Positions 54,672 to 63,237 of a stretch of 64,000 nt of DNA are shown one piece after another. This DNA comes from Gracilaria vermiculophylla (lineage: Eukaryota; Rhodophyta; Florideophyceae; Gracilariales; Gracilariaceae). The first letter of the stretch is position 1, and each line of letters begins with the position of its first letter. The notes below the pieces were generated by a model, which saw only the letters and a program-made list of their open reading frames with translations, was not told where the DNA came from and did no database searches. Location: the NCBI GenBank assembly GCA_019155205.2, contig JAHNZQ020000004.1, positions 4,977,224 to 5,041,223 on the forward strand. Direction: 5' to 3'. The position numbers were made by a program, and so were the translations under genes.

Positions 54672-54944
54672 TTAAAGTCGTAGAATGCCATTGAGTATGA
54701 TTTCCTGTGCTTCTTTTCTTGTGCCTTTCTGCAAGTGCTCAACTGTAACGTTTTCCTGACATACGTGAAAGGTATTTATGCTTCCATACTTATCCAGAAA
54801 CTCTATGCTAACCACGTTAGTATCACCTTCGTCATCTTTCAATAATTTCACATTGAGTCCATTCATGATACCACTCAGTACAAGTAGATATTTTACGGGT
54901 ATGGGTCCTTCCTTAAGGATGTTCTCACAACGAATCCTAATCAT
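54672..54944 (-). pseudogene. Retropepsin-like part of the AT-rich Gypsy element
   Basis: 90 residues: YLLVLSGIMNGLNVKLLKDD and then TNVVSIEFLDKYG. This fits the strand-turn start of a retropepsin where Asp-Ser-Gly would be expected; here the Asp reads as Leu (LVLSG), so the active site is lost. Confidence 0.45.
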
Positions 54945-55336
54945 GGCATTTTAGTCTGCACTGAAGATACTTGGCACATCACTGCCCTCTTCTCTCGTAA
55001 AGGCTTTCACTTCGTTTTTTAGATAATTCAACGCGCTCTCCCAACGGTTGATCACACTCTCTTCGTGTCCAACCTGATTGATTACTATTCCTTTGGGTGG
55101 ACCGTTCAGTTTCCTAGAGGACGCGAGTCACTGTCATGAGTCCGGTTCATTTTGGTGCTGTTCCCCTGGACAGTTTTTCTCTTCTGCTGGTTCTTTCCAA
55201 TCTTGTGTTTCCTTGAACAGCATCCACGCTTATGAGAAAGGAAACAAGTATTGTTTTTCAAATGTCTCATTTGCTCAGCACAATTTTCTCGCTGATTATT
55301 TCGCCTTCCGACATTACCGATCTCCAAAGGAGCTGG

Positions 55337-55905
55337 TCAGTTCTGAAAACCAGTATTGATTCCGAATCCGCGCTTAGAGAACAATCCTGCACGACAGAAA
55401 ACACCGTCGACGTCTAGCACAATCTTTGCTGCTTCTTCAAACACTGTTGAACTGACTTCGCGGATTTCTAGGACATTGTGAGGCTTGAATCCTTCGGTGA
55501 ATCTAGCGAGCTTCCCGGAATCACTTTCCCTGGAACATCGATCACATTGTTTCGAAAACCAGACCAATAGATGGCTACTCTGGATTCGTGCTTTAGCATA
55601 TAGAGTTTGTGTCGTGCTCTTACAATAATGTCCATGGGCACAAACTCGTTCTCGACACAGAGTTTAGAGGCTTCCCAAGTAGGCGGAACCTTTTCTTCCA
55701 ATACCAGCGTAAATCACCAGTTCGCAGTGGTACCCTGCATATACGTTGAGGTGCATTCGGCCACAGTACGTGCATATATGTCTACATGTTGCCCAATTTG
55801 AACGAGACGAAGAGATTTCTCAACGAAGTGTAACCATGCACGAACAGTCAGGGCATCACGGCAGCCATCAATTTCATTGGGTGTCGACGGTTTCATGAAA
55901 GGCAT
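55337..55905 (-). pseudogene. gag of the AT-rich Gypsy element
   Basis: It starts MPFMKPSTPNEIDGCRDALT and continues VRAWLHFVEKSLRLVQIG, with a pattern typical of retrotransposon gag (a conserved Trp in the first helix after the start). More pieces to 55337 are frameshifted. A Cys/His-containing segment at 55106-55327 (NTCFLSHKRGCCSRKHK) could be a damaged nucleocapsid knuckle. Confidence 0.5.
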
Positions 55906-58818
55906 GTTGAAATGATTTTCCTGTTCTCAAAAATATTCTTATTCTTGATATTGATAGCACCCGTAAGGAAGGTTCTTTCGCCCTAAGTATTTGATATTGG
56001 CCGCAAGTGTTATAAAACTCAATAACTTTGACAATATTTGACACTAGAAAAAAACTGCTCAGTTGCCTTTCCAGGATATCCCCACCAGTCTACCTACAAT
56101 CACAGAGTGTGATGTAATCAATGTACATCCTCCCAGTGTCCTTACCTTAAAAACGAAGCTTCACGAGCTGACCGTAAGTTGTACGTTAGTGTACAGCGCG
56201 ATGAGAGAACCTAGAAACACCTACTTCGTCCAAGGCTTGACTGTGCTTTGCTCACAAGAGTTACTCGAAACCCATGCCATACAGATCTGCCCTAGTTAAC
56301 AACCAACAAGTCGAGGGGTTGAATAGAATACTTGGTTTTACAACAATTACCCCTGGTCGGTAAATAGTGTTCGGTAATCTTCCACCTTTACTTCACCCGA
56401 TATCCACGGGCTAGCCACAGCACTTTGCGTGGGTGGCGCCAACAACCAACAGCCAGGTACTTTAAAGTAGCCCCACTACTGTGTCAACGATTACCTAGCT
56501 CTCCTGCCCACAGGTTAACCTACTCTGACTCACTTTGCACAGATTTGACGATTCAACTCACTTGATTTCCACTAAAACTTCCATTTGAAACAGAACAATT
56601 TCCACTGAAAGTAGTGTCCTTTCCACGAAAACCACAAATCAAAATCAAATCCAAATCTTGAAAAATCACGATAGTTCTAGAAAATACCGCTTTAAAAAAT
56701 TACACGTTTATAGTGACGGTTTTTTTCTTTTAGGTCAAGGTGGCCGCAGCGGCTAAAACGATAGCGATATTACTATTGAAATGAATAGTAGGTCGACGGT
56801 AAGCTGAACAAAAATTTGGTTTAGTTCCTCCGATGTCTCTGCAAATCAAGAACACCGTGCATTTACATAGGCTTTAGATTCCTCCTCTTGGAAAAATCTG
56901 GAACAAAGTTGGAGGCTGTCCTGCACAGCAAGCTGAGCTAGATAGCCTCCAGACACTTTTACATACGTTGGGGAATTAGGTTTCGACATCACACTAAATA
57001 AATAAATTATAACTTTCAAACAGTTTGTTACAGTCTTCTTGTTTTATGGATTGACTAAGATGTAAAAAAGATTTGAAAAAGAATTTACACAGGATTGCCG
57101 TTTGTCAAAAAAAAGCCCTGAAGAGTTTTCCAATTTTTTGGGACTTCAACGTGAGCAGAACAATTTAGAATGACAATTATGACCGGAGTCGGGCCATAAA
57201 CGTACATTGACTTGATAGTAGAGTGATTTGACTTTGATAAGACACGAAATAAAGTTAAACTGTAGTTCTATGATATAAAATAGCTGTATTTTGTGAGATT
57301 TTTTATTATAGCAGTTATTTCAGACAACGCTTGACGAAGAACGAAACCGAATTTGATAAAATGTATCATTCGGATTGACATGATTTTCAGATCATGCATA
57401 AGAACAGAAGATGAACGAAAATTTTTCTCTCACCTGGTGTGGCAAGGAGATGTGATTTTCAGCTTTTTAAATGTTTCAATCATGCAAGATCATGGCTTTT
57501 CTTCACACAAGAATCACAAAATTCAAGACCGAAAGTTTTGAGAAAAGGACCCTGTCACAAGATTGATGTGAGACTGACCCTTTTTAAAATATATGCTTTA
57601 AGTAGTGCGATAATAAAGGCCCTTCTACTTTAGCATTTTATTTTGTCAAAGTTTTTATTCTTGGTTATATTGCACCTGATTATTTTGAGAAATCATTTTA
57701 TGTAGCGAGAGAGTGAAGAGCATTTTTATATAGTTGGCAAACCTTTTTCATATTTGTAAGTCATTTTCCAGGTGCCGAGGGTCATCCTTTATGTCGATTA
57801 TTTCAACGTTAGCAACTTTTTGTCATGGAAGGCGTAGTAAGGGTTCTATTGAGTAGTGTTTCTTCATTGTTGGTCTTTCGGGAGGTGTCTTTAACTTGAT
57901 GAGTCATCAGGGCGTCTTCCGAGCTGTGGAAAGCATGATGTCCAAATCATGCTTGGAGCGACATTAATGAGCCCAAAAAAAAAAATTTACCGTGAATAGG
58001 AGATGTGGGGCTGAACTTGTTTCACATTTGTGCGCGCAGAATCTGTACTTGGAATTCGTGACTTGATGCTAGACTTTGGATTGGAAACCCGAAACATTGT
58101 CCAAAAATCATGGATACCGTTATCGCCAGCCGCAAACGTATCATATACCTTTATTGTGAGAGACGCCAAATTCGGGCACGACAACCGCACGACAAACGTA
58201 CGACGAGCAAATCTCATTCAGTTTTGGATATTGATGTTAGTTGAGCTGGCGATCTGGGACACTAATGTTGTCAGTATGAAGATATACTGCGTCACATATG
58301 AAAATGTTGAGGATCGTTAAGAGAAGGGTACATAGGTATCGAGCAATTTAGTGCAAGGGCGGCGCATATTGTGAAAGCATGTCACGTGAAATGAATATTC
58401 TTATGAGGAAGAAGAACACCACATTGCTTCAACCGCTTTTGTGCCTCTGGGTTGTTTCACCACAGACAACTTGTTTTTGCAAGCGGCCGTGACGGACGAC
58501 CATCAATATTAGATTTGAAACCCTTGGTCATTGGCTTCACGGGATTTGGTCTGCAGATGCGCATCGGTTTTCGCACCGGTAGTGGTAGATATAAACATAT
58601 GTGTGTTTTAGAGGCACACACATGTCGTAGATACTTCAATGAATAACGCGTCCCGCCTCTAATATGAAATATCGAGAGTTGCCTTTCAAACTTTGGTAGC
58701 GTTGTGTTGATTATGAAATTTGGAGGCGCTGTTGCTGCAACAGGAAGAAAATTCTTTTGGAAGTTTAACCCGTTTCGGCCATCTTCTCGGATTCTTATCA
58801 GTCTGCTTTACGGCGACA
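55906..58818. other. Long gene-free stretch
   Basis: No convincing gene. 55980-56600 may contain the upstream LTR of the AT-rich Gypsy element. A stretch at about 58450-58650 is open on both strands at once but resembles nothing I recognise. The last part must contain the promoter of the gene starting at 58819. Confidence 0.45.
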
Positions 58819-59979
58819 ATGGGAGGTTGTGAGAGATGGAGGGGAGCTCAAGCAAGCGATGACCTCGCAACATTGCACTGTGTCAGCGGTTGCGGCAATG
58901 ATGTCAAGTCTAGGGCAAAGAGGGTGGTCGAGCAAATCTTCGGCTGCGATGTGCTCCCATGCGAAGCGCAATGTCGAAGTTCAAAGGAAAGCATCTTCTC
59001 TCGACTGGAGTCATTTGAGCATGCCGCTGACGAAGAGCTGGACCCGTGCGACGTGTTGAACAGCACTTTGACTGAACTGGTGCATTGCCTGCAAGCAAAA
59101 CGAAGCGAATGCAACGGAGAGGACTACGATGAGTCGAGCGATTTCTGTGAGATTCAGAAGCAAGTTTGTCGGTACATTGACACGGATGACGAACTTGGGC
59201 GACGAGCTGATGTTATACGGGTAGTGGCCACTCGGGCAGAAAGTCGCCTGGAATTGTTCTACGCTCGAAAGTTGTTGTATAGCGTGGGAGGCGTAAACGT
59301 TGCACAAGGCTACACGCAGAGAATCCGTCAAGCGGCGTCGGAGTTCCCCTACACGGACAATTACGTGGAGATGATACAGAAGGAGATGCAGGTCATCAAG
59401 GAGCTCCTGCGGTCGCAGTGCTCGGGGGAGAGGATGACAAGAGTGGCGTTCTGCGGCAGCGGGCCGTTGCCGTTGAGCGGAATACTGCTAAGTGCGTTTG
59501 CAAACGTGGAGGTGACGTTGGTGGATCGGGATGAGCAGGCGGTAGCCGTCTCGCGCAAGCTGCTGCGCAAATGGGAGCGCGAGATCATCGTGCCGCCCGG
59601 TCGGGTGCGTGTAATGTGCGCGGATGTGGGCTCGCTGAAGTTCAGCCGACGTGCGGGGGAGAGCGACGTGCGCTGCGACGTTGTGTTTGTGGCCGCGTTG
59701 CTCTCGGGCGACGCGCGACGAAGCTTGCTGGCGGGTGCGCACCGGTGCAGAGACGACGCGCCGCTGGTGGTGTTGCGCTCGGCGCACGGGCTCACGGCGC
59801 GGGTGGCGTACCACCGTGCGCGAGCTCACGGAGCACCGCGTGTGGCGTTGGTGGTGCCCGCGCGACACGTCATGCGCGATGGACACGTCGTCGACGAGCA
59901 GCGCGGCGTGTGCGCCACACACGTGTTCCACGCGTCGATTCTCAACTCTCTGGAGGTGTTTGCGTGGCCACGCGCGTAA
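58819..59979 (+). CDS. Nicotianamine synthase-like protein
   Basis: An intact frame of 386 residues from the first in-frame ATG (58819, MGGCERWRGAQ). An upstream extension needs a TTG start and was not used. Nicotianamine synthases join aminocarboxypropyl groups from S-adenosylmethionine to make the metal chelator nicotianamine. Evidence is the family-type order FPYTDNYVEMIQKEMQVIKE (about residue 177) followed by a Rossmann-like S-adenosylmethionine site: VAFCGSGPLPLSGILLS (about 210), VEVTLVDRDEQAVAVSRKLL, VRVMCADVGSL and DVVFVAALLSGDA. The GSGPLPL motif with the following acidic loop is the strongest cue. The N-terminal 120 residues are helical and Cys-rich, as in the family but poorly conserved. 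At 386 residues it is longer than plant enzymes (about 320). Synthase activity is inferred; a related aminocarboxypropyl- or methyl-transferase cannot be excluded. Confidence 0.75.
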   Translation: MGGCERWRGAQASDDLATLHCVSGCGNDVKSRAKRVVEQIFGCDVLPCEAQCRSSKESIFSRLESFEHAADEELDPCDVLNSTLTELVHCLQAKRSECNGEDYDESSDFCEIQKQVCRYIDTDDELGRRADVIRVVATRAESRLELFYARKLLYSVGGVNVAQGYTQRIRQAASEFPYTDNYVEMIQKEMQVIKELLRSQCSGERMTRVAFCGSGPLPLSGILLSAFANVEVTLVDRDEQAVAVSRKLLRKWEREIIVPPGRVRVMCADVGSLKFSRRAGESDVRCDVVFVAALLSGDARRSLLAGAHRCRDDAPLVVLRSAHGLTARVAYHRARAHGAPRVALVVPARHVMRDGHVVDEQRGVCATHVFHASILNSLEVFAWPRA

Positions 59980-60056
59980 TGTGGCGCGGCCACAGCGTGA
60001 AGATATGCATGCCGGCAGCCTGAGGGGCGCCCTGCGGAGCACACCCGCCATACCCG

Positions 60057-61196
60057 ATGGCCGACCCAACGCAATCTCCGCGGCAGACCGCGCGGGTGGA
60101 TGTCATCTTCAACGCCATCAGCGGCACGAGGGATCCCGAAAGCGATCTTTGCATCATCCGCGAAGAGCTCGCCAAGACATTCGAGCGCGTCGTCGTCTGG
60201 CATACCACCGCCGAGAAGGACGGCGGCGTGATCGGTTCCGAGGCAATCGCCGATGGCGCACAGCTGCTGGTGGCGTGCGGCGGTGACGGTACGGTGACTG
60301 CCGTCGCCAGTGCCATCCACCGCGCGGAAAATGAGAACCTCGCTGATTCGAACAAGCGGCTGGTACTTGCGGTGGTGGCGCGCGGAACTGCCAACGCCTT
60401 CTGCAATGCGCTGGACATCCCCACGAATGTACATCGCGCCGCTGAGATGGTGGGCAGTGGCATGGTGAGACGAGTGGATCTGCCGGTGGTGCATGTGGGG
60501 GACTCGAGTAACCGCATGCTTTTGTTGGCGGGCATCGGGCTGGAAGCCAAGGCGGTTAAGGGCGCGGCGCGAAGCATGAAGCGCATGTTTGGCGCAGTTG
60601 CATACGGCCTTGCCGGACTGCGATCTGTCTGGAAGCAGGAGAAGTTTAAAAGCACGATAGTTCTGTCCGACGTAGCCGATAGCCAGGCGTTTGCGAGCGG
60701 GGAGCTGCAGGCCAAGCAAGTGCAGCTCAACGATGTGTACCTGAGCGGCGTGACAGTGGCCAACGCGGCACCGGCTACGTCCGTACTAGCGCAGGGCTTG
60801 GGCGCCGTCAAGCCGGACGACGGGCTGGTGGAGGTGGTGTGCGTCACGAGCAACACGCCGGTGGACATGCTGCGCACGATGCTATTCCTGCTGCGCTGCG
60901 CGCTGCTGCGCGTGCGCGAGCCGCGGCACAACGTGTTTGGCATGCGCGCGCGCGCTGTTCGCGTGGAGTGCTGGCCGCCGCAGCCGGTGGTGGTGGACGG
61001 GGAGGCGGTGGGGCACACGCCTATCTCTGTGGCCTTGGGCGAGCGCGATAGCGTGCTGGTGGTGGCGCCGGCCGCGCGCGAGGTCAGCCGCCGGCGCCAC
61101 CTCTTCAGTCGCGCGCTGCGTCGGCTGTGGCGCAACACGCGCGGCGCCGCGATGCTTGCCACCGCTGTCGTGCTTTTGCGCCGCTCGCGCGATTGA
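60057..61196 (+). CDS. Diacylglycerol/lipid kinase, YegS/BmrU type, cyanobacteria-like
   Basis: An intact frame of 379 residues starting at ATG 60057, 77 bases after the nicotianamine-synthase-like stop. These kinases transfer phosphate from ATP to diacylglycerol, sphingoid bases or related lipids. Features: VDVIFNAISGTRDPESD at the N-terminus, the nucleotide-binding ACGGDGTVTAVA (about residue 74), VVARGTANAFCNALDIPT, a MLLLAGIGLEA strand, VANAAPATSVLAQGLG, a DDGLVEVVCV strand, and PPQPVVVDGEAVGHTPISV near the C-terminus, where Asp-Gly-Glu is typical of the family. The overall pattern is that of the bacterial, especially cyanobacterial, branch, not the eukaryotic DAG kinase with zinc fingers. 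This suggests acquisition by endosymbiotic or lateral transfer. Residues after about 345 are Arg-rich with a final hydrophobic AAMLATAVVLL segment that may be a membrane anchor. Confidence 0.85.
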   Translation: MADPTQSPRQTARVDVIFNAISGTRDPESDLCIIREELAKTFERVVVWHTTAEKDGGVIGSEAIADGAQLLVACGGDGTVTAVASAIHRAENENLADSNKRLVLAVVARGTANAFCNALDIPTNVHRAAEMVGSGMVRRVDLPVVHVGDSSNRMLLLAGIGLEAKAVKGAARSMKRMFGAVAYGLAGLRSVWKQEKFKSTIVLSDVADSQAFASGELQAKQVQLNDVYLSGVTVANAAPATSVLAQGLGAVKPDDGLVEVVCVTSNTPVDMLRTMLFLLRCALLRVREPRHNVFGMRARAVRVECWPPQPVVVDGEAVGHTPISVALGERDSVLVVAPAAREVSRRRHLFSRALRRLWRNTRGAAMLATAVVLLRRSRD

Positions 61197-61448
61197 GAGC
61201 GAGCACGCGCTCGCGTTGCGCGCAGAGTGCGCGCAGCGCAACCGTGGCCAGCGAGGCACTCGTGGCAGCCGTGGTTGGCGGTGGGCGCGCCGGCTGCGAC
61301 ATGCGCGCCAATTGGCGTGCGCCGCGATCGCCGAGCCGTCGTGCTTAAGACGTGGTGCAGATCGCGTCTTCAGGTGCCGTAAATAAATCGTGCAGACTAC
61401 GTTGGCACCACACCTTGTCACCCTGTCGTATGTGCGTTTCGCTTCAAA

Positions 61449-62384
61449 ATGGTTGCTCCGCTGCGACTTGCGGCGCGTTTTGTCCTACGAAAAGCTTCCG
61501 TCCGCTCGTCAACCTCACCCTCCAGACAGCTGCAATCGCATCCCGCCATCCCCAGCGCAACCACCGTTCCGTGCGCCGCGTCGCGCTCGCGATGGGGCGC
61601 CGCCCGTGATGCGTCCGGTGTGTCATGCGTTCAACTGCCAGACATCTTTGCCCTGTCCAGTTCCCCGCCAATGGGCACCATGTCTCTCCTCGATGCCCTT
61701 AAACCGCGCGCGATTGGCGCCGTGCGCGGCATGCGCCTGGCTCCTGTGGGGGACGCGCTGGTCATGCTCAGAGGGGCTGTTCGCGCGCCGAATCTGCAGA
61801 GGATACGAATTGTGAGGACTGTGCCTGTTCGATTTGTTCGCGCAGCCGTGGGTATGGCTTGGGCCGCCGCTGTCGCGTCTGAGCCGAGACACTCATTATC
61901 CCCTCCCCTTTCCACCTCGCTCAGGTCCAATCAGGGACCCCGGCGAATCGGCATTGGGTGTCTCTCCCCGTTCTGGAGGAAAATGCTAGCGGCTGCCTTG
62001 GCATTGTTTTTTGGCGGCGGTGCACTCTATGTGGGCATCTCGTGCGCCCAGGGGGTCATGGCTGTTGTTTTATGTTCTCTGTTGTGTTTCGCAACTAGAC
62101 CAGATTTGAAGAGCTTTGTAACTTGGGTTAAGGAGCGTTCGCCAGCTGTAGCCAAAAGAAAACAACTCTTGGTTGATCGCGTCAGGGTTCTTGCTGCGCC
62201 TTATTTGTTAAGGCTCCGACCGCCTGTTCTTCATGATTATGGTCTTTTTTCTGTCGTTTTACTCACCGACCATGAGCAGTATGTCTATGTTTACGCGGGA
62301 TGTATGTCCAGATGGTGCTTACTGGGATGGTACAACAGCGCTGATGAATATGACTTTGATTCTTCGCTGACCAAGTCCCTATGA
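61449..62384 (+). CDS. Predicted membrane protein with targeting-like N-terminus, unknown
   Basis: An intact frame of 311 residues from ATG 61449. The first 50 residues (MVAPLRLAARFVLRKASVRS and following) are rich in Arg, Ser and Ala and nearly free of acidic residues, like a mitochondrial or plastid targeting sequence. Residues about 178-215 hold two hydrophobic segments separated by a short turn (LAAALALFFGGGALYVGISC, GVMAVVLCSLLCFA), probably a hairpin membrane anchor. The C-terminal 90 residues look folded: VKERSPAVAKRKQLLVDRVR, YGLFSVVLLTDHEQYVYVYA and RWCLLGWYNSADEYD. I do not recognise the family. Same strand as the two upstream genes, 253 bases after the kinase stop, with an AATAAAT box at about 61381 between them. 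Confidence 0.65.
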   Translation: MVAPLRLAARFVLRKASVRSSTSPSRQLQSHPAIPSATTVPCAASRSRWGAARDASGVSCVQLPDIFALSSSPPMGTMSLLDALKPRAIGAVRGMRLAPVGDALVMLRGAVRAPNLQRIRIVRTVPVRFVRAAVGMAWAAAVASEPRHSLSPPLSTSLRSNQGPRRIGIGCLSPFWRKMLAAALALFFGGGALYVGISCAQGVMAVVLCSLLCFATRPDLKSFVTWVKERSPAVAKRKQLLVDRVRVLAAPYLLRLRPPVLHDYGLFSVVLLTDHEQYVYVYAGCMSRWCLLGWYNSADEYDFDSSLTKSL

Positions 62385-62968
62385 ACCCGATGCGTATTGC
62401 GCTTTGTTCGTCATTACTTGTATTTTCTAACATTTATCCCACTCTTAATTCGTTTTCCATGGCTTCTGGTGCACTCTCATGGCATTGCGTGCCAAGCACG
62501 GGAAATAACCATCGTGGCGGTAGAGTCGTACGGTCTTGGCTCAGGTGTAAGCATGTTGCGCCTGTGTCATACATGTTGCATTCTTTTTGAAGGCCACACA
62601 CGATTCCCTGAGATTGCAGTCCACATTTAATGCATGTGAAGTGCCGTGAATATACTTAATATAGGATGCCCCAATTAACTCAGCACCATAGCAATTTCGT
62701 TTGCGATTCTTTTTCTCACATTTATCTCTTTCGTGAAATGCAAAGCCTTCTAATTTCTGTCGGACCGTTGCGCTGACCTCATGCGTTAAAGTATGTGGTC
62801 AAATTGACCTCATTCGAGGTCAGCGCACAATCACGCAAAATAAAAAATAAAAGACTAGGATTTGACCCGTCGACCAATACATTGGAAATTTATAATTTAA
62901 AATGGTTCACCAGGGCGGCCTATGTACAATGAAAACGTTTACTTTACTTTAGTTGTAGAACACGCCAA
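62385..62968. other. No recognisable gene
   Basis: Downstream flank of the host gene group. It contains a short repeat of GAGGTCAGCGCA-like sequence around 62770-62830 but no gene. Confidence 0.4.
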
Positions 62969-63055
62969 AAAGTGCGTTTCATATTCATATCACGCCTTAA
63001 AAACGCGCCAAAGTAGTACTGAAGTGTGCCTTCTGCATAACATACTTTTACGTTT
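62969..63055 (+). mobile_element. Tc1-like type B left-end fragment
   Basis: AAGTGCGTTTCATATTCATATC followed by GCGCCAAAGTAGTACTG matches the left end of the type B copies (23182, 39349). Nothing of the transposase follows, so it is a fragment. Confidence 0.6.
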
Positions 63056-63175
63056 ATAAGGGGCGGTCTGTGTGTTTGAAAATCATGAAATTATGAAATT
63101 TGGAAATCAATCATAACAGAACCAACTAATAAGATCAAATAATGTTGCGTTTCCAGATTTTTATTTTTCCTTCAT

Positions 63176-63202
63176 GTCGGGGAAATGTAGAATTTCCCCG
63201 AC
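63176..63202. repeat. Perfect 11-bp stem-loop
   Basis: GTCGGGGAAAT (63176-63186), a 5-base loop, then ATTTCCCCGAC (63192-63202), just left of the Tc1-like element at 63238. Role unknown. Confidence 0.8.
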
Positions 63203-63237
63203 ACAGAAATCACCGTTTATGATTCCAGCATTAGGTA

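Larger units (their letters stand above)
51827..55905 (-). mobile_element. Ty3/Gypsy element on the minus strand, AT-rich, decayed
   Basis: A second, different Gypsy-type element. On the minus strand the order is gag (about 55337-55905), possible zinc-knuckle remnant (about 55106-55327), protease-like (54672-54944), RT (53735-54110), RNase H, integrase (about 52190-52800) and integrase C-terminus (51827-52108). It is far more AT-rich than the 29-39 kb element. I found no matching LTR pair; 55980-57000 may hold a 5' LTR. Confidence 0.75.

Noticed and set aside
58030..58646. Short frames 58030-58320 and 58452-58646
   Set aside because: No motif. The second is open on both strands equally, and nothing indicates which, if either, is coding.
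58720..58818. 33-residue N-terminal extension of the nicotianamine-synthase-like protein
   Set aside because: It would need a TTG start; the first ATG is at 58819.
59942..61162. 406-residue minus-strand frame antisense to the lipid kinase
   Set aside because: It arises from the GC-rich codon pattern of the real plus-strand gene. Its product is Ser/Thr/Ala/Arg-rich with no motif, whereas the plus strand has a full kinase motif set.
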